From Bacillus sp. HNG (GTDB lineage Bacteria > Bacillota > Bacilli > Bacillales > Bacillaceae_L): DNA of 64,000 nucleotides. This document shows positions 26,291-35,901 of this stretch, piece after piece (within the stretch, counting starts at the first letter, position 1; each line of letters begins with the position of its first letter). A model generated the notes under the pieces. That model was not told where the DNA came from and searched no databases. It saw only the letters and a program-made list of their open reading frames with translations. The stretch spans positions 62,001 through 126,000 of the forward strand of contig NZ_QUQV01000005.1 of assembly GCF_003400205.1 (NCBI RefSeq), given 5' to 3'. The position numbers were made by a program, and so were the translations under genes.

Positions 26291-26420
26291 ATGTGGATTT
26301 CTGGTCGTTCTTCTGTACATTTATATTGATCTGAGTGATTACAGCATTCCCGCATTTGAAACATCTTTCTTTGTTATTTAGTAAAAGGGAATGACATCTT
26401 GAACAATAGTATCTAATCAT
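26289..26420 (-). CDS. Small zinc-ribbon protein, 43 residues
   Basis: ATG 26420 has AAAAAGGATG upstream. The product has two CxxC pairs (CSRC and CFKC, 11 residues apart), a full four-Cys zinc ribbon, and a polar tail ending QKNDQKST. A clear terminator overlaps the stop. It is likely a real, short gene; regulatory or rubredoxin-like metal binding is possible. Confidence 0.7.
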   Translation of the reverse strand: MIRYYCSRCHSLLLNNKERCFKCGNAVITQININVQKNDQKST

Positions 26421-26512
26421 TTGCACACATCCTTTTTCCTATAGAATATGTTTGCGTTTCCAAGACTGTTATTGCGTTTGTCACAAATTATTCAAATATC
26501 TTCCTGCCCGAA

Positions 26513-26528
26513 TGTGATAAAAATCACT
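26513..26528. promoter_or_regulatory. Fnr/Crp-type palindrome upstream of oxidase operon
   Basis: TGTGA, six bases, TCACT. This fits the TGTGA-N6-TCACA/T pattern bound by Crp/Fnr proteins. It is about 140 bases before the first oxidase gene. Confidence 0.5.
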
Positions 26529-26542
26529 GTTTTACTAAGTTT

Positions 26543-26560
26543 TCACTATTAATATAGTGA
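26543..26560. promoter_or_regulatory. Second palindrome upstream of oxidase operon
   Basis: TCACTAT, four bases, ATAGTGA: perfect 7-base arms sharing the TCACT element with the site 15 bases away. Confidence 0.4.
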
Positions 26561-26666
26561 TTAGATTAGGAATGAACAATTTGTGAAAAGCTCAAAATCG
26601 TCTAGATTTTAACAAATTGTTTTGTATGATGAAAATGTAAAACGTTGCATAAGGGGGTCGTGATGA

Positions 26667-26822
26667 ATGGCTATGACAGAGCTTACGAAGACAAACCAAA
26701 AAACTAAAATTGAAGATGAAAAAACTTCTTTAAAAGGGACATTGGCATCTGTATTATTACTGGGACTTTTCTTAATTTTATCTTGGCTAGCTGTCTTTTT
26801 CTTGTTCTTAGATCGAGTGTAA
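26667..26822 (+). CDS. Cytochrome c oxidase subunit 2A
   Basis: A 51-residue single-helix protein (hydrophobic stretch at about 26-48). Subunit IIa replaces the missing first helix of subunit II in B-type oxidases. ATG 26667 has GGGGG nine bases upstream. It is the first gene of the oxidase operon, 109 bases before subunit II. Confidence 0.8.
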   Translation: MAMTELTKTNQKTKIEDEKTSLKGTLASVLLLGLFLILSWLAVFFLFLDRV

Positions 26823-26931
26823 TAACACTTTCTACTAAGAAAGCAAGGCAAGTCTTTCATTTGAGTGACTTGTACTATTTTATGAACAAAAATATAGAAA
26901 AAGAATGTGAAATTTGAAAGGGGAAGAAGCC

Positions 26932-27402
26932 ATGCATTTGCATAAATATGAAAAAATATGGCTCATTTTTGGTATTGGAATCCTATTTGTATTTCTAGGA
27001 GTTGTTGGTGTTGGTGCGTTCGCAATGGGCCATCAACCAGCAAGTAGCATTAAAACAATTGATCCAGAAAAGGTTTCTGAAACAGCACCATTTGACAATC
27101 CTGGACTCGTTCATATTGAAGGAAACAAATATGAATTAAACCTTGTTGCTGAAGCATTTGCTTACACACCTAACACCATCCAAATTCCAAAAGATGCAGA
27201 GGTAACAATTAATGTAGCAACAAAAGATGTTGTTCACGGATTTGCAATTGCCGGTACAAACGTCAATATGATGGTTGAACCTGGATATGTGAGCAGCTAT
27301 ACACAAACATTTTCTAAAACAGGCGAATTTTTAGTGTTATGTAATGAATATTGTGGAGCTGGGCACCACTTAATGATGGCAAAAGTTGAGGTGACCGAAT
27401 AA
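26932..27402 (+). CDS. Cytochrome c oxidase subunit II, B-type (CbaB)
   Basis: A 156-residue protein with one N-terminal membrane anchor (about 11-33) and an extracellular CuA domain. CuA ligands are visible: the His in VVHGFAIAG, then C137, E139, C141, H145 and M148 (CNEYCGAGHHLM). It accepts electrons from cytochrome c. ATG 26932 follows AAAGGGGAAGAAGCC. Its stop overlaps the subunit I start by one base (TAATG), so the two are coupled. Confidence 0.94.
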   Translation: MHLHKYEKIWLIFGIGILFVFLGVVGVGAFAMGHQPASSIKTIDPEKVSETAPFDNPGLVHIEGNKYELNLVAEAFAYTPNTIQIPKDAEVTINVATKDVVHGFAIAGTNVNMMVEPGYVSSYTQTFSKTGEFLVLCNEYCGAGHHLMMAKVEVTE

Positions 27403-29054
27403 TGTTAAATTCAAATGTCAAGGTAGACAAAAAAGATGCAAAACTAGCAATGGCACACTTTTATGTAGCCTTTATCGCTTTATTTTTAGGTGGAACTGCA
27501 GGATTACTTCAGACACTTGTACGTTCAGGTAAATTTACATTACCTGCAGGAATTGGCTATTATCAATTATTAACCGTTCACGGAGTATTATTAGCACTTG
27601 TACTTACAACTTTTTTTGCTATAGGTTTCTTATTTGCAAGTTTAAGTAAAACGGCTGGTACACTTTCTCCCAAAGTCCGACTATCAGGTTGGATTGGTTT
27701 TTGGGTGATGACAATCGGTACTGCGTCAACTGCGACCACCATCCTTATGGGTGAAGCATCCGTTCTTTATACATTCTATGCTCCATTACAAGCCCACCCT
27801 TTCTTCTATATTGGACTTGCGCTTGTTGTTGTTGGTAGCTGGATTAGTGGGTTTGCAATGTTTTCACACTTTGGTAAATGGAAAAAAGCAAATCCTGGTA
27901 AAGTCACTCCATTACTAAGCTACATGGCTGTCATGACAATGATTCTTTGGTTAGTTGCAACACTTGGAGTAGCTGCAACCGTTCTTATTCAATTTATTCC
28001 ATGGTCATTTGGGTGGGTTGATAAAATTGATGTCTTAATTAGTAGAACATTATTCTGGTATTTTGGTCACCCGCTTGTATATTTCTGGTTATTACCAGCT
28101 TACATGGCATGGTACGTTGTGATCCCTAAAGTAATCGGAGGAAAAATTTTCTCTGATGCACTTGCAAGATTATCATTCATTTTGTTCCTACTATTCTCTA
28201 TACCGGTTGGATTCCACCATCAGTTAACAGAACCTGGTATTGATCCAAACTGGAAGTACTTACAAGTTGTTTTAACATTCATGGTTGTTATTCCGTCATT
28301 AATGACTGCTTTCTCTATGTTTGCTTCATTCGAAATGTATGGAAGATCAAAAGGTGCAACAGGTTTATTTGGCTGGTTCAGAAAGCTTCCTTGGGGAGAT
28401 GCTCGTTTCTTCGCACCATTCATGGGTATGTTAATCTTTATCCCTGCTGGTGCCGGCGGTATTATCAATGCAAGTCACCAGTTGAACCAAGTTATTCATA
28501 ATACAATTTGGGTAACAGGACACTTTCACTTAACCGTTGCAACAACTGTTCTGTTAACATTCTTTGGAATCGCATATTGGCTCATTCCACACTTAACTGG
28601 ACGTGTGATGACAAAGGCTATGAATAAACTTGCGATTATCCAAACAATTGTTTGGACAATTGGTATGGCATTCATGTCAACAGCTATGCACTTTGCTGGA
28701 TTACTAGGAGCTCCTAGACGTTCTGCTTTCTCAACTTATGGAGGTTCAGCGCAAGCAGCAGAATGGGTTCCTTATCAAATAGCACAAGCAATTGGTGGCT
28801 CTATTCTCTTTATAGGTATCATCTTAGTCCTTGTTATTTTTGTTAATTTAGCCTTCTTTGCACCAAAAGGTGAAACAGAATTCCCTGTAGGTGAAGTGGC
28901 AGAAGAAGCAGAAAAAACACCTATGATTCTAGAAAACTGGAAGCTTTGGGTTGGTGTGTTAGCCGTATTAATCTTAATCGCTTATACCATTCCATTTGTT
29001 GATATGATTCAAAATGCACCACCTGGAGCTAAACCTTTCAAACATTTACTATAA
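27402..29054 (+). CDS. Cytochrome c oxidase subunit I, B-type (ba3-like, CbaA)
   Basis: A 550-residue heme-copper oxidase with about 13 helices that reduces O2 to water and pumps protons. Heme and CuB ligands are visible: H60 (low-spin heme), His in YFGHPLVYFW near 223, His-His in GFHHQLTE near 271, and HFHLTV near 374. The W-x-x-GHP-x-V pattern and the absence of the A-type signature place it with ba3/b(o/a)3 oxidases, which have high O2 affinity. The operon is 2A, II, I and ends at a bidirectional terminator. Confidence 0.95.
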   Translation: MLNSNVKVDKKDAKLAMAHFYVAFIALFLGGTAGLLQTLVRSGKFTLPAGIGYYQLLTVHGVLLALVLTTFFAIGFLFASLSKTAGTLSPKVRLSGWIGFWVMTIGTASTATTILMGEASVLYTFYAPLQAHPFFYIGLALVVVGSWISGFAMFSHFGKWKKANPGKVTPLLSYMAVMTMILWLVATLGVAATVLIQFIPWSFGWVDKIDVLISRTLFWYFGHPLVYFWLLPAYMAWYVVIPKVIGGKIFSDALARLSFILFLLFSIPVGFHHQLTEPGIDPNWKYLQVVLTFMVVIPSLMTAFSMFASFEMYGRSKGATGLFGWFRKLPWGDARFFAPFMGMLIFIPAGAGGIINASHQLNQVIHNTIWVTGHFHLTVATTVLLTFFGIAYWLIPHLTGRVMTKAMNKLAIIQTIVWTIGMAFMSTAMHFAGLLGAPRRSAFSTYGGSAQAAEWVPYQIAQAIGGSILFIGIILVLVIFVNLAFFAPKGETEFPVGEVAEEAEKTPMILENWKLWVGVLAVLILIAYTIPFVDMIQNAPPGAKPFKHLL

Positions 29055-29055
29055 G

Positions 29056-29092
29056 CAAAAAAGCTACGCAACTTAAGCTGCGTAGCTTTTTT
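29056..29092. terminator. Bidirectional terminator cba / ypwA
   Basis: 10-bp perfect stem (29061-29070 with 29079-29088) with A-run and T-run, between convergent genes. Confidence 0.9.
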
Positions 29093-29095
29093 ATT

Positions 29096-30613
29096 CTACA
29101 ATTTGTAAATTGCACGATATTTTTCTTCTAAGTACTGGATTAAATAGTTTGCGTTTAATCCCTCACCTGTCACGTCTTGGATGATTTCCAATGGTTTCTT
29201 AAGCTTTCCATATTGATGAATATGTTTTGTTAACCATTCTTTAATTGGAGTTAGGTTCCCCTCTTCTACCAGTTCATCAAAATTTGGGATATCCTTTAAC
29301 ATGGCATTCTTAAATTGAGCGGCATACATGTATCCAAGTGCATAAGACGGGAAATAGCCAAAGCTCCCACCTGCCCAGTGGACATCTTGTAAAACACCTT
29401 TTGCATCATTCTCAGGACGAATACCCAAATACTCTTCATATTTTGCATTCCAAATTTCTGGTAGATCCTTTACTTCAATCTCATCATTAAAAAGGCTTTT
29501 TTCAATTTCATAACGGACCATGATATGCAATGGATAGGTTAATTCATCCGCCTCGATTCGAATAAATGATGGCTTCGATTCATTGATTGCACGGTAAAAG
29601 TCTTCAACTGAAACTTGATCAAACTGACCGCTTGCATATTCTTTCAATAACTCAAAGTTATTTTTCCAAAGTGGTAGACTACGACCGACAATGTTTTCAT
29701 AGAATAAGGACTGAGATTCATGGATTCCCATTGAAGTTCCTTCTGCAAGGTTTGTCCCAACCAAATCCGGAGAAATGTTTTGCTCATAAAGGGCATGCCC
29801 ACCTTCATGAATGGTACCAAAAACAGCTGTTCTGAAGTCATTTTCCACATAATTTGTCGTTACACGTACATCCCCTGGATTTAATCCGGTTGCGAATGGG
29901 TGAACTGTTTCATCTAGGCGACCAGCCTCAAAGTCATAACCCATTTTCTTAAGAATCTGAAGGCTAAAGTCACGTTGCTTTTCCTTTGGAAATTCCTTAA
30001 ATAAAAATGACGTTTCCGGCTTGTTTTGTGACTCGGTGACGGCTTTAACAAGTGGAACGATTTTTTCTCGTAATTGAGCAAATACTCGGTCCACTACCTC
30101 CACTGTTACGCCTGGTTCGTACATATCAAGCAATGTATTGTATTTGTTGCCCTCGTATCCCCAGTAGCCAATAAATTTTTTCGTAAATTTGACAAGTTTT
30201 TCTAAATACGGACGGAACATTTCAAAATCAGATTTTTCTTTCGCATCTTCCCAAACGGATTCTGCTTTTGATTGCAAGATGACATATTCACGGAATTCAT
30301 CTGCTGGAATTTTTTTGTTTCGTTCAAAATCTTTTTTACATTCTTCCACGACTTTTTTCGTAATGTCACCAAGCTGTTTTTGTGCCTCTGGAGTCGTTAA
30401 TTCTTTTAAATAGGTCTCCATTTCGGCAGAAGTTGACATAGCAAAAACCTCTGATGAAAGCATACCGATTACTTCCGATCGCTGCTCCACTCCCTTTTTC
30501 GGAGCACCTGTACGTAAATCCCAATACATAACCCCAATTGCCTCACTATAGCTTGTCATCTTCTTAACTAAATCAAGAAACGCTTGTTCAGTTTGTTGTA
30601 GTTGTTCTGACAC
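29096..30613 (-). CDS. ypwA: M32 metallocarboxypeptidase (Taq type)
   Basis: A 505-residue cytosolic zinc carboxypeptidase. HEGGH in GTIHEGGHALYEQ is the zinc site; a downstream HESQS and the conserved YPLHIMVRYEIEK and GYFPSYALGYMYAAQ stretches fit the M32 family. I chose GTG 30613 with GGGGGAG in front; an extension upstream would overlap ypvA. It is the second gene behind ypvA with a 16-base gap. Confidence 0.94.
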   Translation of the reverse strand: MSEQLQQTEQAFLDLVKKMTSYSEAIGVMYWDLRTGAPKKGVEQRSEVIGMLSSEVFAMSTSAEMETYLKELTTPEAQKQLGDITKKVVEECKKDFERNKKIPADEFREYVILQSKAESVWEDAKEKSDFEMFRPYLEKLVKFTKKFIGYWGYEGNKYNTLLDMYEPGVTVEVVDRVFAQLREKIVPLVKAVTESQNKPETSFLFKEFPKEKQRDFSLQILKKMGYDFEAGRLDETVHPFATGLNPGDVRVTTNYVENDFRTAVFGTIHEGGHALYEQNISPDLVGTNLAEGTSMGIHESQSLFYENIVGRSLPLWKNNFELLKEYASGQFDQVSVEDFYRAINESKPSFIRIEADELTYPLHIMVRYEIEKSLFNDEIEVKDLPEIWNAKYEEYLGIRPENDAKGVLQDVHWAGGSFGYFPSYALGYMYAAQFKNAMLKDIPNFDELVEEGNLTPIKEWLTKHIHQYGKLKKPLEIIQDVTGEGLNANYLIQYLEEKYRAIYKL

Positions 30614-30629
30614 TTTTCGTTCTCCCCCT

Positions 30630-32561
30630 CTATTTTGTATCAACCTTTGTCGGTAGAACATTTTTTATGTTGTCAATGACTAGGTTACTTGTATTATCTT
30701 CTACAAAAATACTGACAGTTCCTGCATCTTCACTTGAACGAATCAAGCGACCAATGCCTTGCCTTAGTCTTAATAACATATATGGAAGGTCGATCTTCTC
30801 AAATGGTGATTCGGCTCTTTTTCTTTTTGATTGAAAAACAGGATCATTTGGTGGGAATGGCAATGACCAAATGATGACATTTGATAAGGAAGGTCCAGGA
30901 ATATCAAGCCCTTCCCATAAAGAAGTGGAACAAAGGATGCTGTGTTCATCATTTTGGAACGTGGACACAAGTCCACTGATTTCTTGATCCCCTTCAAATA
31001 GAATTAGATATTTTCCCGAGTTACAGTTCTCTTTAAACATTTGTAGCTCTTCCGTCGAATTAAATAACAGAAGTGTCCGACCCTCTGACTTTTCAATTTC
31101 ATCCCAAGCAAAATCAAATTTTGAACGAAACAGATTCTCTCGAGTGTGAAACACAGGCATCTGAATCTTCATTTGATTTTCATAATCAAATGGTGATTCA
31201 ACCGAAAACGATTGATAGTTCCTGATTCCTAAACTCTTGGCAATATAATCAAAGGATTTATTTTCAGATAAAGTAGCTGAAGAAAATACAAACGGAATGT
31301 TTTTCGAAAACACTTTTTCAGCTAAAATAGTTTCCACTGCTTGTGGCATAATGACTAATGTGTAGCTTTCACCATCTGCTTCTCCCCAACAAACAGCATT
31401 ATTTTCTTCACCGAAAAGTTTTAATGAAAATTCCATTTGATCTAAATATTCATCGACTATATGTAATTCGTATTGATCAATCGTGTACGTCTCTGCCTCA
31501 AACACAAGATTATTGCCAATCTCAACAATCATCTGAAGAAGTTTATTTGAATTAGCCAGTAAATCGACATCCGGCTCTATATCCATGCGTGTAGACCCTT
31601 CAACTTCTTGACTATTCATTCGAAGAAGTCGATAAAACTGATCATTTTGCTCAATTGTATCTTCAATTAATTGAGCAAATTCTTCACGGACATCATTTTC
31701 TAATAACCTTGTTAACAAACCTTCTAAAGTCGTTTCCTGAACACGATAGGTTAATGCTTTTTGAGCAGAGAATTCTAGTAAATGACCTTCATCAAAGACA
31801 ACACAGCTACTTTCTGGTAAAAAGGGAAGCTGCCCTTCTCTTTTTCTGGCTTCCATTGTCCACACATGCTCCATATAAAAATCATGAGAACAGATAATTA
31901 AATCAACAGCCTTACGATAATGGTCTCTAGATAACGTGAGACCACAACGATGGCGCAAATCACATGAAAAACAATCTTGAAAGTTATCCCATGCAACACT
32001 TTTCCATTCCTCATCCGTAAGCTCAGAATATGTTTTTCGATCCCCGTAATGATGGAATGTTTGCATAGTCGAATGACTATGAACAAAATCTGGTAACTCA
32101 TTATAAATTTGTGAAATTTTCTCATTTGTCGTTCGACGTGTAGCACGATCTAACTTTTGCAGACAAAGATATTGATCCTGTGCCTTTGCAAGACGAACAT
32201 CAATTTTCAAGTTTAATGCGTCAGCGATTTTTGCAATGTCTCCTTCAGGCTTCACAAGTTGTTCAATTAACGACTCATCTGCACATGAAATAATCGCTGG
32301 CTTTCTCATATATCTCGCATAACAAATGGCATACAACAGATAAACAATTGTTTTACCAGTACCTACACCGGCTTCTGCGAATACAATTGATTTTTCTTTA
32401 AATGCTTTTTCAAGCTGAAATGCCATATATATTTGCTCATCACGAAGATCAAAGCCTTTTTCCGGAAGGATGTCATAAAACACATCGCCAATCCATTCAT
32501 TTAATTTATCAAAGAAATTTTCATTTCTGGATATTTGAAAGGGTAACCCTTCTCCAATCAT
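30630..32561 (-). CDS. ypvA: DinG-like superfamily 2 helicase
   Basis: A 643-residue helicase of the XPD/DinG type. Walker A AEAGVGTGKT near residue 70, DEGH box VFDEGHLLE, the iron-sulfur Cys set (CLQK then CFSCDLRHRC), and the late motifs STSLWEGLDIPG and LRQGIGRLIR are in order. It has no N-terminal exonuclease domain, unlike DinG/DNAQ fusions. ATG 32561 follows GGGGGTTTTACAG. Likely role: unwinding of R-loops or forked DNA, as for the family. Confidence 0.93.
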   Translation of the reverse strand: MIGEGLPFQISRNENFFDKLNEWIGDVFYDILPEKGFDLRDEQIYMAFQLEKAFKEKSIVFAEAGVGTGKTIVYLLYAICYARYMRKPAIISCADESLIEQLVKPEGDIAKIADALNLKIDVRLAKAQDQYLCLQKLDRATRRTTNEKISQIYNELPDFVHSHSTMQTFHHYGDRKTYSELTDEEWKSVAWDNFQDCFSCDLRHRCGLTLSRDHYRKAVDLIICSHDFYMEHVWTMEARKREGQLPFLPESSCVVFDEGHLLEFSAQKALTYRVQETTLEGLLTRLLENDVREEFAQLIEDTIEQNDQFYRLLRMNSQEVEGSTRMDIEPDVDLLANSNKLLQMIVEIGNNLVFEAETYTIDQYELHIVDEYLDQMEFSLKLFGEENNAVCWGEADGESYTLVIMPQAVETILAEKVFSKNIPFVFSSATLSENKSFDYIAKSLGIRNYQSFSVESPFDYENQMKIQMPVFHTRENLFRSKFDFAWDEIEKSEGRTLLLFNSTEELQMFKENCNSGKYLILFEGDQEISGLVSTFQNDEHSILCSTSLWEGLDIPGPSLSNVIIWSLPFPPNDPVFQSKRKRAESPFEKIDLPYMLLRLRQGIGRLIRSSEDAGTVSIFVEDNTSNLVIDNIKNVLPTKVDTK

Positions 32562-32634
32562 CTGTAAAACCCCCAAAACCAAGGTATGCGCCAATTTTTA
32601 ATTATCTACTAGTGTAGGAGCTAAGTCAACACGA

Positions 32635-32670
32635 AAACAAGAAAACCCGCCGCAGCGAGTTTTCTTGTGA
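32635..32670 (-). terminator. Terminator of the 61-residue gene
   Basis: A 14-position stem with one mismatch (32637-32650 with 32655-32668), then TTTTCG on the minus strand. Confidence 0.7.
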
Positions 32671-32677
32671 TATTCGT

Positions 32678-32863
32678 TCATTCACTTTTATATCGTAAAA
32701 AATCCACATCAATGGAAGTTGAATGAGACATTGCATGGAGTAGGTCATTTTTTGCTTGAACAATGGATTTAAGTGGATCCAGCTCTTCCCCTATCTCATT
32801 TTGAAGAGTGCGATATGTATCATTCAACGCATCTTGAATTTTTTTGAAATCTAGGTAGTTCAT
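32678..32863 (-). CDS. Small helical hypothetical protein
   Basis: A 61-residue acidic, all-helix protein (starts MNYLDFKKIQDALND). ATG 32863 follows AGGAGTGAATGAGTA. No known domain recognised. It lies between ypsC and ypvA with its own terminator. Confidence 0.7.
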   Translation of the reverse strand: MNYLDFKKIQDALNDTYRTLQNEIGEELDPLKSIVQAKNDLLHAMSHSTSIDVDFLRYKSE

Positions 32864-32954
32864 TACTCATTCACTCCTGGAAAATTTGTAGACACCAATA
32901 AAGTATATGACCTTTGGAGTTGAACTATTCATGAAATCCTAAATTGTAATGATA

Positions 32955-34097
32955 TTAACGTTCTCTAGGCGGTCTCTTACCCCAATACTGATAGTAGTCG
33001 GTTCTAATAAATCCGTTAAACAGCTTACGCTTTTTCGTAGCTGGCTTCCCGTATAATTGTTCAAATTCAGGATGTGAGGTTAGCATATAGACTGACCATG
33101 TATCATAGGGACGAAGGGCTTCCCCCATACCACGATACATCTCTTCAACAGCCTTTTTTTCACCCAATCTTTCCCCATATGGAGGATTTCCAACGATTAC
33201 GCCATACTCTTTAGTTGTTGTAAAATCCCGAACCTGCATTTGTTTAAACTGGATCAAATCTGAAAGACCTGCTTCCTCGGCATTATTCTTTGCTATTTGA
33301 ATCATTCGGTGGTCAAGATCAAAGCCGCTAATATCAAGAGGCTGATCATACTTGGCTAAATCCTCTACCTCTTGGCGCGCTTCATTCCAACGCTTTTTAC
33401 CGATCCACTCCCAATCCTCAGACACAAAATCACGGTTAAATCCAGGAGCAATATTTTGTCCGATTAAAGCAGCTTCTATTGGTATCGTTCCAGAACCACA
33501 AAACGGATCAACAAAAGGTCTTTCCGGCGTCCAGTTTGTCAGCATGACTAAAGTTGCAGCTAGTGTTTCTTTTAAAGGTGCCTCCCCTTGGTCGACCCGA
33601 TACCCCCGTTTATGTAGTCCGACCCCTGAACAGTCGATTGTGAGTGTTGCGACGTCTTTAAGTAAGGCTACCTCTATTCGGAATAATGGACCGGTTTCCT
33701 CAAACCAGCCTGATGTTTTGCGGTAATGCTTCTTCAGGCTGTCAACAACTGCTTTTTTTACAATGCTTTGACAATCTGAAACACTAAAAAGCTTGGACTT
33801 TACTGACTTCCCGATAACCGGAAACTCTGCATTTTCTGGGATTAAATCTCCCCAATCAAGGGCCTTTGTCTTTTCGAATAACTCATCAAAGGTTGTTGCT
33901 TTAAATTCTCCAACTTTTAGCTTGATACGGTCTGCTGTTCTAAGCCAAAGATTACTACGGCAGATGGCTTGTTCATCAGCAACAAACGTAACCTTCCCGT
34001 TTTCAACCGTACATTCATAACCTAAATCTCGTACTTCTTTTGCAACAATTGATTCAATCCCCATTGCTGCTGTAGCAATAAGTGTTACTTTACCCAT
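32955..34097 (-). CDS. ypsC: 23S rRNA N2-guanosine methyltransferase (RlmL-type)
   Basis: A 380-residue class I methyltransferase with an N-terminal THUMP RNA-binding domain and a UPF0020 catalytic domain. DPFCGSGTIPIEAAL is motif I and GNPPYGERLG is the catalytic NPPY motif that targets an exocyclic amine. E. coli RlmL makes m2G2445; the same modification is inferred here. The ATG has GGGTGA six bases upstream. The gene adjoins rnpB and gpsB as in B. subtilis. Confidence 0.93.
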   Translation of the reverse strand: MGKVTLIATAAMGIESIVAKEVRDLGYECTVENGKVTFVADEQAICRSNLWLRTADRIKLKVGEFKATTFDELFEKTKALDWGDLIPENAEFPVIGKSVKSKLFSVSDCQSIVKKAVVDSLKKHYRKTSGWFEETGPLFRIEVALLKDVATLTIDCSGVGLHKRGYRVDQGEAPLKETLAATLVMLTNWTPERPFVDPFCGSGTIPIEAALIGQNIAPGFNRDFVSEDWEWIGKKRWNEARQEVEDLAKYDQPLDISGFDLDHRMIQIAKNNAEEAGLSDLIQFKQMQVRDFTTTKEYGVIVGNPPYGERLGEKKAVEEMYRGMGEALRPYDTWSVYMLTSHPEFEQLYGKPATKKRKLFNGFIRTDYYQYWGKRPPRER

Positions 34098-34196
34098 TCA
34101 CGTTCACCCTAACTATGTACAATCATTTATATAGTAAAAGAATAAAGAATCTCAACTCGTAATGCAAGATTTGCAACTAAAATGGTTTTGTGTGCA

Positions 34197-34226
34197 AACA
34201 AAAAGCTCTTCATCATGAAGAGCTTT
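34197..34226 (-). terminator. rnpB terminator
   Basis: 11-bp perfect stem (34202-34212 with 34216-34226), 3-base loop and TTTT on the minus strand. Confidence 0.8.
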
Positions 34227-34260
34227 GCTTCTTTATTCATCATGTAAGTATCGTTTAATT

Positions 34261-34668
34261 AATAACGTTCTGTAAGCCATGTTTTGTTCCATCGTACTTC
34301 AATCGGTAAAACGAATACCTCGTACTCCGGTGGTAATCATCTATCTACAGACGATAAAGTGTCTGTCCTTCTCCTTGTTCATTTCCAAGAGAGAAAGTGC
34401 CCCTACCATAATTTGGGTTTCTCGCTCGTGGGGTTTACCTCGTTCCACTCTTGTAATTTCTTACAAGACTTCGTCACTGTGGCACTTTATAGGTAGTCAA
34501 ACCATATCCAGATGGACTTAGGTTTTTTTCCTGCCGTTAGCAAAGATTAACTCCTCGCTACCCTAGCTTATCATTTCGCTAGGCACGAACACTACGGACA
34601 TCTCAGCCCGTGCGAGCATGGACTTTCCTCTGCAGGTCTCCCTGCAGCGATTACCCGAACGTTATTAA
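34261..34668 (-). ncRNA. rnpB: RNase P RNA, type B
   Basis: The catalytic RNA of RNase P, which trims the 5' end of tRNA precursors. On the minus strand it begins near AACGTTCGGGTAATCGC and shows the conserved GAGGAAAGTCC stretch, AGCGAAATGATAAGC-like core and a 3' end that pairs with the 5' end (P1). Length about 408 fits the Firmicutes type B fold. Ends are set by the P1 pairing and are good to a few bases. The promoter and terminator are both visible. Confidence 0.95.
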
Positions 34669-34682
34669 TGTGTGCAAAAAAT

Positions 34683-34711
34683 AGTATAGTAAAAAAACAT
34701 TACAATTGCAA
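34683..34711 (-). promoter_or_regulatory. rnpB promoter
   Basis: On the minus strand TTGCAA, 17 bases, TATACT; the start point would fall about seven bases before the mature 5' end. Confidence 0.75.
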
Positions 34712-34817
34712 GTGATAACGCATTGGTAATTTCTTCAACTTACACTTTTTGGGGGATTAAATACCCGTGAAAGCTGGATTTAAGCAACATAGTTTAAAAA
34801 CGCCACATCATTGAGAC

Positions 34818-35117
34818 TCAATCATACAGCTTACTACCAAATACATGTTTTTCAAGGTTTGATAATCGTTTTAGAATATCAAAATTAGTTGTACCCGTTT
34901 GCGCCTGTGGTTGTTTCTTATAGGACTCCTCTAGTTGACGCTTTAATCGAAGGTTTTCTTGTTGAAGTTCTTCAATTTCTTGATAAAAAGTTTCATAATC
35001 CTTAATGATCACATCTAAAAATTTATCAACTTCTTCTTGTTTATAGCCTTTCATGGCTGATTTAAATTCTTTTTCAAGTATCTGTGTTGTAGTTAATTTT
35101 ATTTTATCAGATAACAT
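34818..35117 (-). CDS. gpsB: Cell division and wall-growth regulator GpsB
   Basis: A 99-residue DivIVA-like coiled-coil protein. [13 protein letters not shown] and [14 protein letters not shown] are the membrane-binding N-terminal motif; a coiled coil follows, and a C-terminal tail trimerises. GpsB moves PBP1 between lateral wall and septum. ATG 35117 follows GAGGTGAAACGA; an in-frame GTG three codons earlier sits inside that site. ponA, its client, is also in this window. Confidence 0.94.
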   Translation of the reverse strand: MLSDKIKLTTTQILEKEFKSAMKGYKQEEVDKFLDVIIKDYETFYQEIEELQQENLRLKRQLEESYKKQPQAQTGTTNFDILKRLSNLEKHVFGSKLYD

Positions 35118-35211
35118 TCGTTTCACCTCGATACACTTTCCCCATTATTCCTATATCTATTTTTTCAAAAATTTCACGTATTGTCAATTTAAATTGCAAA
35201 AGGAGAATTTT

Positions 35212-35772
35212 TCAATATTCATTATTAGCGTAATGTTCTTCTTCAACGATGACCTGGAGATCATAAGCGTTAATTGAAATTAGCTGATAATCATCATTTT
35301 CGCACTTTTTTTTCGCATCTGCATAAATATAACGCGGACTCCCATCCTTTTCCTCATCATATAGTATTATGAAAGCATCACTTTTGTCTAGAAAGAAAGC
35401 ATTTTTCAATCGAAATTGTGATGGATTATCATATTTCCGGTTTGTAATGCTGTTTACGTAATCTGCTTGCGACAATATCATTTGGTAGTATTCTCTATTT
35501 GTTTCGTTCCACTTTTCATCTTGCTCCAGGAATGGAGTAATAACTGCAAGCTTGAGCTCTGGGTATTCCTCTTGAAGCTCAAATGTGATTTCGGCAGCCC
35601 AAAGTTCGACACCTAGTTGCCCACTAATGATGACCCATTCTAGTCCATCCTCAATTAAGGGGAGAAGCGCATTTTTAAGGGCTAGTTTGATATAGTGGAT
35701 TCCAGGATGGTCTTGTCCAAAAATTCCAAGCTCAAACGGTTTATAGCCCGTAATTGCAACAACCTTTATCAT
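35212..35772 (-). CDS. ypsA: YpsA-like SLOG-fold protein
   Basis: A 186-residue DUF1273 protein with a Rossmann-like SLOG fold. [15 protein letters not shown] at the start and [16 protein letters not shown] are the nucleotide-binding signatures. In Bacillus and Staphylococcus YpsA affects cell division and it lies beside gpsB, as here. ATG follows AAGGAGTCTTGAC. The ligand is not known. Confidence 0.92.
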   Translation of the reverse strand: MIKVVAITGYKPFELGIFGQDHPGIHYIKLALKNALLPLIEDGLEWVIISGQLGVELWAAEITFELQEEYPELKLAVITPFLEQDEKWNETNREYYQMILSQADYVNSITNRKYDNPSQFRLKNAFFLDKSDAFIILYDEEKDGSPRYIYADAKKKCENDDYQLISINAYDLQVIVEEEHYANNEY

Positions 35773-35829
35773 GTCAAGACTCCTTTTTCTATTGATTTTA
35801 GCAGCAGATTTCCAACAATTATATGTAAA

Positions 35830-35852
35830 ACAGGAACCATTACAGTTCCTGT
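35830..35852 (-). terminator. Possible cotD terminator
   Basis: 8-bp perfect stem (35830-35837 with 35845-35852), 7-base loop; TTTAC follows on the minus strand. Confidence 0.5.
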
Positions 35853-35901
35853 TGTGTTTTTGTAAGTTTTATTTGTTACGTTTTTAAATTAAGATAATGG
35901 T

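Noticed and set aside
34279-34521. Plus-strand open frames of 70-80 codons
   Set aside because: They lie antisense to the RNase P RNA, with no ribosome site.
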